64,000 nt of DNA from Streptomyces sp. NBC_00620 (lineage in GTDB: Bacteria > Actinomycetota > Actinomycetes > Streptomycetales > Streptomycetaceae), in the NCBI RefSeq assembly GCF_026341825.1, contig NZ_JAPENY010000001.1, forward strand, positions 1,674,001-1,738,000, written 5' to 3'. A program made the translations under genes and the position numbers. Shown piece after piece: positions 34,405 through 42,577 of this stretch. The notes below the pieces were generated by a model, which was given only the letters and a program-made list of their open reading frames with translations, had not been told where the DNA came from and did not search any database. How positions within the stretch are numbered: position 1 is the stretch's first letter; each line of letters opens with the position of its first letter.

Positions 34405-35634
34405 TTGTCCCGGTTGCCCCGCACACGCGTACTCGCCCATGCCCGCGTCCGGGCCGCCGTGGTGGCCGTCGCCACGGCCGCCCTGCTGGCGCCGCTCGCC
34501 GCCTGCTCGTCGAGCGGATCCTCCGGCGCCCAGGACACCAAGCCGGACGGCAAGCCGGCCGCCGACGACCGCCCTGTCACGGTCACCGTCACACCCACGG
34601 GAGAACAGGTCCCGGCGGGCACGCCCGTGAAGGTCACGGCCGCGGGCGGCCGGCTCACCTCGGTGACCGTCGCCGACGCCGAGGGCCACCGGCTGGCCGG
34701 CAAGGTCGCCGCCGACGGCCGGTCCTGGGTCTCCGACCGCAAGGCCATACCCGGCGCGGCTTACACGGTGACGACGGCGACCAGGACCGAGGGCGGAACC
34801 GCCAAGAGCACCAAGGCCGCCTTCACCACGGCTCCGGCGGACAAGGTCAACAAGGTCGACTGGCGACCGGGCGCCGACGCCACCGTCGGCATCGCCCAGC
34901 CGATCTCCCTGGTCTTCGACAACCCGGTGAAGAACCGGGCCGAGGTCGAGAAGCAGCTGAGGATCACCACCTCGAACAACACCGAGGGCTCCTGGGGCTG
35001 GATAACCGACTGGTCGGGCAGGGACCGGGTGGACTGGCGGCCCAAGACGTACTGGAAGCCAGGGACCAAGGTCACGCTGAACGGCGAGTTGAACGGCACC
35101 GACTCGGGCGCGGCCGGCGGCTGGTTCGTACGCGACTACACGACCACCTTCACCATCGGCGCCCAGCAGATCGTCAAGGTCGACCTCGACAGCCACCAAC
35201 TCACCCTCGTACGCGACGGCGAGACGGTCCGGCGCATACCGGTCTCCGGCGGCACACCCGGCGGTGACAAGCGCTCATGGCGCGGAACCGCCGTGCTCAT
35301 GGCCAAGGAGGGCACGATCAACATGAACTCCGAGACGGTGGGCCTGGGCGACGCCTACGACAAGATGGTCAACTCCTCGATGCGGCTGACCTGGTCGGGC
35401 ATGTACGCGCACGCCGCCCCGTGGAACGCCCGCTACTTCGGCAACTCCAACCACAGTTCCGGATGCATAGGAATGAGCGACGCGAACGCGTCCTGGTTCT
35501 ACGGGCAGGTGCGGCCGGGCGACCCGTTCGAGATCACCGGCAAGGACACCAAGGGTGTGGTCGCGCCGGGGAACGGGTTCGGTGCGTGGAATCTCTCGTG
35601 GAGCGAGTGGCAGGAGAAGAGCGCGCTGCGGTGA
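34405..35634 (+). CDS. L,D-transpeptidase lipoprotein (Ig-like plus YkuD domain)
   Basis: 409 residues. Signal with lipobox (ATAALLAPLAACSS), two Ig-like domains (about 50-250, ending TTFTIGAQQIVKVDLDS), and a YkuD catalytic domain with HAAPWNARYFGNSNHSSGCI: His and the active Cys in SSGCIGM. It forms 3-3 cross-links in peptidoglycan outside the membrane and is the target class of carbapenems. The TTG at 34405 with GGAGG five bases upstream is preferred to a longer start at 34249 since the latter destroys the signal peptide. Divergent from the FemX-MurJ operon. Confidence 0.92.
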   Translation: MSRLPRTRVLAHARVRAAVVAVATAALLAPLAACSSSGSSGAQDTKPDGKPAADDRPVTVTVTPTGEQVPAGTPVKVTAAGGRLTSVTVADAEGHRLAGKVAADGRSWVSDRKAIPGAAYTVTTATRTEGGTAKSTKAAFTTAPADKVNKVDWRPGADATVGIAQPISLVFDNPVKNRAEVEKQLRITTSNNTEGSWGWITDWSGRDRVDWRPKTYWKPGTKVTLNGELNGTDSGAAGGWFVRDYTTTFTIGAQQIVKVDLDSHQLTLVRDGETVRRIPVSGGTPGGDKRSWRGTAVLMAKEGTINMNSETVGLGDAYDKMVNSSMRLTWSGMYAHAAPWNARYFGNSNHSSGCIGMSDANASWFYGQVRPGDPFEITGKDTKGVVAPGNGFGAWNLSWSEWQEKSALR

Positions 35635-35653
35635 GGCGCCAAGGCAAGTGACG

Positions 35654-35692
35654 CCGCCGCTCGCGCCGGTGGTGGGCCGGCGCGAGCGGCGG
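35654..35692. terminator. bidirectional terminator between convergent genes
   Basis: CCGCCGCTCGCGCCGG (35654-35669) and CCGGCGCGAGCGGCGG (35677-35692) form a perfect 16-bp stem with a 7-base loop, placed between the stops of the L,D-transpeptidase and the I36-type gene. Confidence 0.85.
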
Positions 35693-35716
35693 AGGTGGGT
35701 CAGTGGTGACGGTGGG

Positions 35717-36139
35717 TCAGCAGGGGCCGTTCACCCAGCGGTTGGCCTCGCCCTGGTCGTTCGCCACCTCGTCCCACTTGTTGCCCCAGCCCTTGTCCAG
35801 GCAGAAGGAGTTCCCGCCGTAGCCGTTGTCCGCGAAGACCTCCACGGAGCTGTACGAGCTTCCGGTGCCGTTGTTGAACCAGGACGAGTCCTCGTGGGCG
35901 ATGTACCGGTTGTCGGTGTCCGACCAGATGGGGTTGTCGAACTGGAACTTGGCAATGCCCGCGTCGGCGAGGTCGTAGTTGATCCCCTTGTAGACGCACA
36001 GGAACCCCTCCGGGCAGTTGCCGGGATTCTCCCGGCTCCAGGTGGGCTTCGTGCCCCCGGCCTGGGCGGTGGTGGCGGCGATCGGGATCAGGGTGGCGGC
36101 CAGGGCCAGCCCCAGCAGGGCGCGCTTGGTGATGCGCAT
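35717..36139 (-). CDS. secreted peptidase-inhibitor family I36-type protein
   Basis: 140 residues with signal peptide (RALLGLALAATLIPIAATTA-Q-A) and a mature domain of about 110 residues with four Cys. NCPEGFLCVYKGINYDLADA, FDNPIWSDTDNRYIAHEDSS and VEVFADNGYGGNSFCLDKGW are the beta/gamma-crystallin-like signature of I36 (SMPI-type) inhibitors. ATG at 36139 with AGAAGGAG upstream. A secreted inhibitor of metallopeptidases is the family role; in Streptomyces many paralogues exist without known target. The gene ends at the strong terminator above. Confidence 0.85.
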   Translation of the reverse strand: MRITKRALLGLALAATLIPIAATTAQAGGTKPTWSRENPGNCPEGFLCVYKGINYDLADAGIAKFQFDNPIWSDTDNRYIAHEDSSWFNNGTGSSYSSVEVFADNGYGGNSFCLDKGWGNKWDEVANDQGEANRWVNGPC

Positions 36140-36201
36140 GGCGTTCTCCTTCTGATGGGTTTCTCGATGGGTTACTTGGTGGGTTACTTGGTGGTGCGGT
36201 C

Positions 36202-37119
36202 TCAGTCGGAGCCGGCTACGGAGCGGGCTCGGTCCAGCGCGGTGGTGACCGCCTGGGTGTAGTAGCGGGTCTGGCGGGCGAACTCGTTGCGCGCGGCGTC
36301 CCGCACGTGCTCCCGCTGCAGGCGGGCTCCGGTCCTGGCCAGCCCGGCCGCGCGGTTGCACTCGGCATCGGCGACGGCGACGGTCACCTCGCGCTTCCGT
36401 GCCTCCTCGGCGGTGCGGGACCGGTTCTCCTCCACCACGGCGCCGATGGCCTCCGAAGAGCTCGGGTAGGCCAGTCCCCGTGCCTTCATGCAGGCTTTCC
36501 AGTCGGCCAGCGCCTTGGTGTAGCTCGGTTCCGCCACCACGTCGTCGAAGGTGACGTACTCCAGGTTCACCACCGCTGCCTTGGCTTCGGTCCACTTGCG
36601 CAGATCGCCGTAGAGCCCTCGGCGGGCGTCGGCCTGGCAGCCGTCGGCGCTCGTGAAGATCTGGCCGCGGCCGGGCGCCGGGACGACGATCGCGTCGCGG
36701 TCGGTGCCGTTCAGGGCGCGGTCGAACTCGGCCTGGCGGCGCGGCGGGAGGGAGGCGATGTAGCGCGCCTGGGGACTTTTCCCGGCCGCGGCCTTCCCGC
36801 CCCGGTCGCCGGACCGGGCCGCCTCGTCCAGACCGTAGCCGTGCGCGCGGGCCCAGGCGACGTCGTCCAGGCCGAAGCGGCGGGTGGGTACCTCGCCGCG
36901 CGGCCCGTCCGGGTCGAGCCCGTACTCGAACCCCTTGTCCCGCATACAGCCGGCGATCAGCCGCTCCTCGGCTCCGCCGAGGGTCTTGCGCTCCGCGTCG
37001 GTCAGTCCGGTACGCAGCCGGCCGCCGGCGTCCTCGGCCGGCCGGTCGGCGGCGGAGCAGGCCGTGACGAGCAGCAGGCCCGTGACGGCGAGCGTCCGGA
37101 GCAGATCCTTGCCGCTCAT
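36202..37119 (-). CDS. lipoprotein of unknown function
   Basis: 305 residues. The N-terminus has a lipobox (LAVTGLLLVTAC), then a mature domain rich in charged helices: LTDAERKTLGGAEERLIAGC, MRDKGFEYGLDPDGPRGEVP, SLPPRRQAEFDRALNG, DWKACMKARGLAYPSSSEAI, RDAARNEFARQTRYYTQAVT. The motif CMRxxGF/CMKARG repeats with conserved Cys. This resembles a Streptomyces family of unknown lipoproteins. ATG at 37119 with GAGGAG. No catalytic residues can be named. Confidence 0.75.
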   Translation of the reverse strand: MSGKDLLRTLAVTGLLLVTACSAADRPAEDAGGRLRTGLTDAERKTLGGAEERLIAGCMRDKGFEYGLDPDGPRGEVPTRRFGLDDVAWARAHGYGLDEAARSGDRGGKAAAGKSPQARYIASLPPRRQAEFDRALNGTDRDAIVVPAPGRGQIFTSADGCQADARRGLYGDLRKWTEAKAAVVNLEYVTFDDVVAEPSYTKALADWKACMKARGLAYPSSSEAIGAVVEENRSRTAEEARKREVTVAVADAECNRAAGLARTGARLQREHVRDAARNEFARQTRYYTQAVTTALDRARSVAGSD

Positions 37120-37517
37120 CGGAACTCCTCGTGTCGTTTCGTCGTTTCGTCGATTCGCGTCGTGGACGGTGATCCGCCGCCGGGGAGACGGTCCCCGGTC
37201 CGGACCGAACTCGTGGCACCCGACCGATGCTGTGCGGGGCGGCCGGACGCTGCGGAACGTATCCGGGGCGAGGTCCCGTGCGTCATCCGGAAGTTCACGG
37301 AATGACGCCCCGCATGCAGGTGGGGTAGGGCCGGGGCGACCCACCGTCATGCGGCGCGGACCCCGTCAACTTCCGGATACCGCAGGGCCGGTGAGCGACC
37401 TAGCGTGCTCCCGCCGCCACCGGTCGGAGCCGAGGAGCGCCGGCTCGAGGCTGCCCGGCCCGTACCGGTGCCCGTACCGCGGCGCCGCGGTGGCCCGACC
37501 GAAAAGGGGAACCCACT
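37120..37517. other. divergent intergenic region
   Basis: About 400 bases holding the promoters of the lipoprotein (leftwards) and the serine hydrolase (rightwards). A small direct repeat (TTTCGTCG twice, 37138-37152) lies in the lipoprotein leader. No gene is supported. Confidence 0.45.
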
Positions 37518-38753
37518 GTGAACAGTCCGACCACCCGCCACGGCAGTTCGGCCGTCGAGCGACCGCCTAACCGGCGCGGGACACGCCTGCGGCGACTCGG
37601 TGCGTACGCCGCCGTCCTCGCCCTGGCCGCGACAGTGCTGGGCCTGACCGGGACGCCACGGGCCACCGCCGCACCGGCCCGTGCCACGCAGGCCGAGATA
37701 CCGGCGGGCGTGACCGCCGGCGTGGCGGTCTTCGACCGTACGACCGGGACCTTCACCGAGCGGATCAACGAGACCCTGAAGTTCCGCTCGGCCTCGGTGG
37801 TGAAACTGCTGATCGCCCTCGACTACCTGCGCACCCACGACCCCCGCACCCTGTCCGCCGCCGACCGCACCCGGCTCGACTCGATGCTGCGCAGCAGCGA
37901 CGACACCGCGGCCAGTTACTACTGGGACCTCGGCGGGCGGACGGCGATCATCGACCGGACGGTGGCGCAGCTCGGTCTGACCGACACCGCCAACCCGCCC
38001 GCCGGGTACGAGGAAACCTGGGGGTACGTGGCCCTGTCGGCCGCCGACACGGTACGGATCTACCGGTACATCCTGGACACCGCCTCGGCGCCGGTGCGCG
38101 ACTACGTGATGGGCAACCTGCGGCAGTCGACGCGCTGTGGCACCGACGGGTTCGACCAGCACTTCGGCATCGCGGGCTCCTTCGAGCGGCCGTGGGCGGT
38201 CAAGCAGGGCTGGTCCGGCTTCGGCAACTCCGGCGGTTGCACGCCCAAGCCCCCGACGACCGCCTTCGCCGCAGCGGGGGTCCAGGGGTCCGCGCAGCCG
38301 TCCGCTCAGCGGGCCGCGGCCGCCGTCGACCTGACCCGGGAGGCGCTGCACACCACCGGCACGGTCGGGGCCGGCGACCGCACCATCGTGGCCGTGTTCA
38401 CCCTGCACCCCGACGGCACCCCGTACGGCACGGCCTACACGGACCTGGGCCGGCTCACCCGCTCCCTCGACGTGCCGGGCGCCGTCCGCCCGTCGGGAAC
38501 CTGGTTCGGCACCTGGAGCTCGGGCGTGAACGTGCGCCCGCGGCCCACCACCGTCGACTCCGCGCCGCTGACGACGCTGCCGGCCGGCGTGGAAGTCCTG
38601 GTGAGCTGCCAGAAGTTGGGCCAGGAAGTCACCATTCCGCCATACACGAACACGTGGTGGGCCTATCTCCCCCAGTACGGCGGCTACGTGACCAACATCT
38701 ACATCACCTCGCCGGGGAACCAGCTCCCCGGAGTGCCCGTCTGTTCCTCGTAA
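37518..38753 (+). CDS. secreted serine hydrolase, beta-lactamase/PBP fold, with C-terminal SH3-like domain
   Basis: 411 residues. Signal peptide (GAYAAVLALAATVLGLTGTP). The catalytic domain shows SxxK as FRSASVVKLLIAL, a second motif near SSDDTAASYYW and a KTG equivalent AVKQGWSGFG, which is the layout of class A beta-lactamase-like and D,D-peptidase enzymes. The C-terminal 100 residues (TWFGTWSSGVNVRPRPTTVD onwards to QYGGYVTNIYIT) look like a bacterial SH3 domain that would bind the wall. GTG start at 37518 with AAAAGGGG upstream. Probably a wall-modifying enzyme rather than a resistance beta-lactamase. Confidence 0.87.
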   Translation: MNSPTTRHGSSAVERPPNRRGTRLRRLGAYAAVLALAATVLGLTGTPRATAAPARATQAEIPAGVTAGVAVFDRTTGTFTERINETLKFRSASVVKLLIALDYLRTHDPRTLSAADRTRLDSMLRSSDDTAASYYWDLGGRTAIIDRTVAQLGLTDTANPPAGYEETWGYVALSAADTVRIYRYILDTASAPVRDYVMGNLRQSTRCGTDGFDQHFGIAGSFERPWAVKQGWSGFGNSGGCTPKPPTTAFAAAGVQGSAQPSAQRAAAAVDLTREALHTTGTVGAGDRTIVAVFTLHPDGTPYGTAYTDLGRLTRSLDVPGAVRPSGTWFGTWSSGVNVRPRPTTVDSAPLTTLPAGVEVLVSCQKLGQEVTIPPYTNTWWAYLPQYGGYVTNIYITSPGNQLPGVPVCSS

Positions 38754-38774
38754 GAAGCGCTGGACGAGTGGCGA

Positions 38775-38809
38775 AGGGCCCCACGTGGAACGGAATCCAC
38801 GGGGGCCCT
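38775..38809 (+). terminator. transcription terminator
   Basis: AGGGCCCC-A-CGTGGA (38775-38789) pairs with TCCACGGGGGCCCT (38796-38809) with one bulged A and a 6-base loop, 20 bases after the serine hydrolase stop. Confidence 0.8.
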
Positions 38810-38968
38810 CCGCCTCCTTCCCCGTGCGCCGACCGGGCGGACGGCCGCCCACGGCCTCCGGCGGAATCCAGCCAACGCACGCGCAGCGAAGCCCGTACGG
38901 GGTACCCCCGGGGGCTACGATGCCCGGCGGCCTGACCAGCCGAAAAGCGGGGGAAGGAAAATCTGCCG

Positions 38969-39769
38969 ATGAGCGGCATACTGATCCATTTGCCGTCAGC
39001 GCACCGAACGGAGCCGACGACGACCCGGCGCCTGGGACCGGGGGAGACCGCGCGCTTCGGCCGGGGCACGAAGGCGCATCCGGTCGAACTGCTGCTGCCC
39101 GACCCGGCCGTCTCCCGGCTCGCCGGGGAGATCCGGGTGACGGAGGACCACTGGCAGCTCACCAACTTCTCCACCACCCACAGCTACCTGGTCGAGAACC
39201 CCGAAGGGGCCGGGGAGTACCTGCGGGTCCCGCCGCGCCGGTCGGGGGCGCCGATCCCCTTCGAGTTCGCCCGGGTCGTGCTGCCCACCCGGGGCTCCAC
39301 GGTGAGCTTCCAGGTGTTCGCGCCCGACCACGTCTACCTCGACGCGGACGATCCCGGCGGCGCCTGGGGCACCCGTACCCTCAACGCCTACTCCCTGGAC
39401 GAGACCGCCACGTACTTCCTCGTCCTGGTAGCGCTCTGCGAACCGCGACTGCGCGACGAGTCGGCCGTCTCCGTGCCGAGCACCCCGCAGGTCGTGGAAC
39501 GCATCCGCACCCACCCGGCGCTGTCGCGGCTGACCGCGCGGGCGGTCAGCGCCCACATCGACTACCTGGCCGAGCAGAAGCTGCGGGTGCGCGGGCCGCA
39601 GGACGTCGACGCCTCGGGCAGCGGTACACGACGTACCGGCAAGCGCGAGGCCGTCGTCGGCGTCGCACTGCGCTTCGGCCTGGTCCGCGAGGAGCACCTG
39701 GCACTGCTGCCGTCCCGCGCCCCGGGCCTCCCGCTCCCGGCACCGGCACCGTCCGGGGGTAACCGGTGA
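38969..39769 (+). CDS. FHA-domain protein paired with a Ser/Thr kinase
   Basis: 266 residues, no signal or membrane helix. The N-terminal domain has LGPGETARFGRGTKAHPVEL, LPDPAVSRLAGEIRVTEDHW and QLTNFSTTHSYLVENPEG, the G-R...S(R)...N pattern of a forkhead-associated phosphothreonine-binding fold. The C-terminal helical part (VVERIRTHPALSRLTARAVS, HIDYLAEQKLRV) resembles the winged-helix partner found after such FHA domains. Its GTGA junction with the kinase gene (39766-39769) indicates that the two work together: the FHA part presumably docks a phosphorylated Thr of the kinase. Confidence 0.88.
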   Translation: MSGILIHLPSAHRTEPTTTRRLGPGETARFGRGTKAHPVELLLPDPAVSRLAGEIRVTEDHWQLTNFSTTHSYLVENPEGAGEYLRVPPRRSGAPIPFEFARVVLPTRGSTVSFQVFAPDHVYLDADDPGGAWGTRTLNAYSLDETATYFLVLVALCEPRLRDESAVSVPSTPQVVERIRTHPALSRLTARAVSAHIDYLAEQKLRVRGPQDVDASGSGTRRTGKREAVVGVALRFGLVREEHLALLPSRAPGLPLPAPAPSGGNR

Positions 39770-41451
39770 GCGGTACGGGCGAGACGTACGACGAGACGGT
39801 CGACGGGGGGACGGGCGAACCGGGTCGCGGCGGGACCGGGGAGACGGGCCCTGGTGGTACCGACGAACCGAGACCCGGCGGGACCAGCGAGACGGACCAC
39901 GACCGGACCGGCGAACCGCATCCCGACGAGACCGGCGAGACAGGCACCGGCGGCACCGGCGAATCGAGTCACGGCCGCACCGACGAGACGAACCAGGGCC
40001 GGACCGACGGGTCGGACCACAACGGCTCCGCCAAGACCGCCGGCCGGATACCCCGAGGCTTCCGCGTAGGCCGCTGGGAGGTCACCGAGCCGATAGCCGA
40101 CGGTGGTTGGGGGCAGGTCTACGAGGGCCGCGAGGCGTCGGAGGACGCGGCGGCCCCGGCAGAGGCGGAGGCCGCGGAGGGCGGCGCCGAAGCACCGCAC
40201 CGGGTCGCGCTGAAGTTCCTGCCGACCTCGGGGCTGGCTCCCCGGCAGGCCGCGCGGCTGGCGGAGACGGCGCGGCGCGAGATCGAGTTCGGCAGCCGGG
40301 CCCACCATCCCCGGCTGATGCGGCTGCTGGACTCCGTGGTGCTCGGCGACAGCGAGGTGCCCGGACTGGACGGCGCCGTCGTACTGGTCATGGAGCGGGC
40401 CGAGAGCAGCCTGCAGGACCTGCTGGACGCCGCGGACGGCAACCCGCTGCCGGAAGCGGACCGGCTGGTGACCGAGATCTGCGAGGGGCTGGCCCACCTG
40501 CACCGGCTCGGCTGGGTGCACGGCGACCTGAAGCCGGACAACGTGCTGATCATGGCGGACGGTTCGGTACGGCTCTCCGACTTCGGTCTCACCGTCGAGC
40601 TGGAGGGGACGCGCGGCACCCACGGCTACATCCCGCCCCTCGGATCGCCCGACTACCTGCCGCCCGAGCGTTGGAGGGCCCCGCTGGACGAACGCGGGGT
40701 GCAGGTGCGGCCCACCGCCGACGTGTGGGCCCTGGGCGTGATGATCCATCAGGTGTTCAGCGGGGGTGCCTCGCCCTTCCCCGGGGCCACCTTCACCTCC
40801 CGCGCCTCGGCGGTCCAGGAGTACGCCGAGGGCAGGGCGCCGCTCAGGCTGCACGTCGTGGTGCCGGAGTTCTGGCGCACCCTGGCCGCCGACTGCCTCC
40901 TGCCCGCCCACGTCGAGCGTGCGGCGCACACGGCGGACAGCCTGCTGGAACGCATCCGGGCCGCCGGGCAGGGGGACGACAGCCCGGCCGCCCGGCCGCG
41001 GAGTCGTAAGCGGGCCGTGGCCCTGGCCGCCGGTGCCGCGCTGGCCCTGCTCGGCGCGGGCGGCGGCGCCTGGTGGCAGTGGGGAGGTTCCGACGGCGGC
41101 TCCGGGCGGGCGCCGGAGGCACGGCTGAGCGTGTACAACGCCGACGACAAGTGCCGCGCCAGCACCGACCGGCACCCGCTGTGCAGCCTCGGACTGGCCA
41201 TCGACCCCACCATGGCTTACGTCCTGGACAACGTTGTGCAGACCCGGGTGTGGCACGGCGATGTCCTCGCCGTCGAGTGCGGTCTGGAGCGGGGCATCCC
41301 CATCACCGACGAGGCGGGCGTCCGGTCGTCGCGGTGGTACCGGGTGCGGCTGCCCACGGCGGAGAAGGGTGCGGAGACCGTGCGGACCACCGCCTGGCTG
41401 CCCGAGGTGCGGACCAGGAGCAAGCCCTCGGTCCCGGCCTGCGCCGGCTGA
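39766..41451 (+). CDS. membrane Ser/Thr protein kinase, non-RD type
   Basis: 561 residues. Residues 1-90 are an acidic Gly/Thr/Glu repeat region (TGETGPGGTDEP-like units). The kinase domain runs from about 100 to 390 with a glycine loop (IADGGWGQVYEG), ATP-binding K150, catalytic loop HGDLKPDN (252-259), DFG (272-274) and PPE (in LPPERW). The loop has G in place of the usual R before the catalytic D, so activation differs from RD kinases. A basic stretch and one membrane helix (AVALAAGAALALLGAGGGAW) precede a short outside domain ending KPSVPACAG. GTG start overlaps the FHA gene. Confidence 0.9.
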   Translation: MSGTGETYDETVDGGTGEPGRGGTGETGPGGTDEPRPGGTSETDHDRTGEPHPDETGETGTGGTGESSHGRTDETNQGRTDGSDHNGSAKTAGRIPRGFRVGRWEVTEPIADGGWGQVYEGREASEDAAAPAEAEAAEGGAEAPHRVALKFLPTSGLAPRQAARLAETARREIEFGSRAHHPRLMRLLDSVVLGDSEVPGLDGAVVLVMERAESSLQDLLDAADGNPLPEADRLVTEICEGLAHLHRLGWVHGDLKPDNVLIMADGSVRLSDFGLTVELEGTRGTHGYIPPLGSPDYLPPERWRAPLDERGVQVRPTADVWALGVMIHQVFSGGASPFPGATFTSRASAVQEYAEGRAPLRLHVVVPEFWRTLAADCLLPAHVERAAHTADSLLERIRAAGQGDDSPAARPRSRKRAVALAAGAALALLGAGGGAWWQWGGSDGGSGRAPEARLSVYNADDKCRASTDRHPLCSLGLAIDPTMAYVLDNVVQTRVWHGDVLAVECGLERGIPITDEAGVRSSRWYRVRLPTAEKGAETVRTTAWLPEVRTRSKPSVPACAG

Positions 41452-41495
41452 CGTCCCGGCCTGCGCCGGCTGACGTCCCGGCCTGCGCCGGCTGA
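41431..41495 (+). repeat. 22-bp tandem repeat across the kinase stop codon
   Basis: GTCCCGGCCTGCGCCGGCTG plus AC occurs three times head to tail (41431-41452, 41453-41474, 41475-41495, the last one short). The first unit holds the last codons and TGA of the kinase gene; the others lie just downstream. Since 22 is not a multiple of three, a change in copy number would not alter the protein end while unit one is intact. Confidence 0.9.
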
Positions 41496-41504
41496 GCCGC
41501 GGGT

Positions 41505-41537
41505 CGCGGCGGCCCGGCCCCCGGGTGGGCCGCCGCG
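41505..41537. terminator. bidirectional terminator between convergent genes
   Basis: CGCGGCGGCCC (41505-41515) pairs perfectly with GGGCCGCCGCG (41527-41537), loop of 11 bases, between the kinase and M23 peptidase stops. Its right arm lies at the outer edge of the 283-bp inverted repeat. Confidence 0.7.
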
Positions 41538-41814
41538 GGGCGGTGTCAGGGGCAGCGTGTGGTGACGCCGCCGGTCTCGTCGCCCTTGAGGTAGATACCG
41601 CTGACGTAGCCGACGCCGCCCGCATTCAGCGGCAGGCGGACCCACTTGTCGTTGGTGACACCCTCGGCGGTCACGCTCTGACCGACCACCCAGCACTCCG
41701 CCGGGTAGGACTCACCCGGGTACACCTTGCTCTTGGCCTCACACGAAGTCGACGCACACGAACGGACATTGGCCTCCGCCCACGCCGTCACCGTCGCCGA
41801 ACCACCACCACCGC
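41532..41814 (-). repeat. left arm of a 283-bp near-perfect inverted repeat
   Basis: This segment is the reverse complement of 43590-43872 with only one mismatch seen in 283 bases. It covers the SH3-like C-terminal domain, the stop codon and 14 bases of 3' flank of the M23 peptidase gene. Identity at synonymous sites and in the flank shows very recent duplication or ongoing gene conversion. Confidence 0.92.
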
Positions 41815-42343
41815 CACCACCGGGCGTGCACGGCAGCCCGACTCCGCGGTCGCTCAGGTACGGGACCGGGTCGATGCCGCGGATCGAGGTGGAGGTGCCG
41901 ACCCGCACCCGCAGATGCAGGTGGACGCCGGTGGAGTCGCCCTCGGAGCCCATCAGGGCGATGCGCTGTCCGGCCGACACCTGCTGGCCGACGGAGACAT
42001 CCCGCTGGTACATGTGGCCGTACTCGGTCACGGTGCCGTCGGAGTGCAGGATGCGAATCCACTGGCCGTAGCCCTGGGCAGGCCCCGAGGCGATGACCTC
42101 GCCGGCGCCGACCGCGTATATAGGGGTGCCGAGCGAGTTCGCGATGTCGACACCGTCGTGGGCGCTGCTGTAGCCCTGGGTGACCACGCCGGCGGCCGGG
42201 CAGGAGCCGGCGAAGGCGGTGGCGGCGGCGGAGCCGTTCGTCGCCGCGTGGCCGGGGGCCGCCGCCGCGAGGGGCAGCAGCAGGGCCGCCGCCGCGGCCA
42301 GCAGGCCGGCCCGCAGGTTCATCCCGTTCAGACCAAGACGCAC
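41546..42343 (-). CDS. secreted M23 (LytM) peptidase with SH3-like domain
   Basis: 265 residues. Signal peptide (GLLAAAAALLLPLAAAAPGH-A-A). M23 domain: AHDGVDIANSLGTPIYAVGA with the first zinc His and Asp, then GVHLHLRVRVG with the HxH motif; G-rich loops typical of lysostaphin-type endopeptidases. A Gly linker leads into an 85-residue SH3-like domain (ATVTAWAEANVRSCAST to GDETGGVTTRCP) with four Cys. That domain is identical in the next gene. GTG at 42343 with GGAGG seven bases upstream. It should cleave peptide cross-links in the wall. Confidence 0.92.
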   Translation of the reverse strand: MRLGLNGMNLRAGLLAAAAALLLPLAAAAPGHAATNGSAAATAFAGSCPAAGVVTQGYSSAHDGVDIANSLGTPIYAVGAGEVIASGPAQGYGQWIRILHSDGTVTEYGHMYQRDVSVGQQVSAGQRIALMGSEGDSTGVHLHLRVRVGTSTSIRGIDPVPYLSDRGVGLPCTPGGGGGGGSATVTAWAEANVRSCASTSCEAKSKVYPGESYPAECWVVGQSVTAEGVTNDKWVRLPLNAGGVGYVSGIYLKGDETGGVTTRCP

Positions 42344-42518
42344 TTGGGTTCCTCCCATGAGGTAGCGGCTTCTGACGAGCCGTGGGGTGCGGTGGTCCGG
42401 CCCTCGCCCGCTGGGCACGGCAGGCCGGAGCACGGACCCTAGGCGCGCGGCGGCCCCCCGGGGCATCCGGAAGTTTGCGGAGAGACGGCGCCCGGTGGGG
42501 GCGGTAGTCCTGGACCGT

Positions 42519-42569
42519 CGTCCGCATCCACCAAGTCGTCCACATCCACCAAGTCCGCATCCACCAAGG
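42519..42569 (+). repeat. 18-bp tandem repeats in the divergent promoter region
   Basis: CGTCCGCATCCACCAAGT (42519-42536) is followed by CGTCCACATCCACCAAGT (42537-42554) and a shortened third copy (42555-42569). They stand directly before the ribosome binding site of the rightward gene at 42578, so they lie in its leader or promoter. Confidence 0.75.
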
Positions 42570-42577
42570 GGGAACCC

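Noticed and set aside
37138..37160. TCGTTTCGTCG repeats before the lipoprotein gene
   Set aside because: Too short and simple to claim a function beyond a leader-region direct repeat.
39562..41625. 687-codon minus-strand frame over the FHA/kinase genes
   Set aside because: Arg/Pro-rich shadow; the kinase and FHA motifs are on the plus strand.
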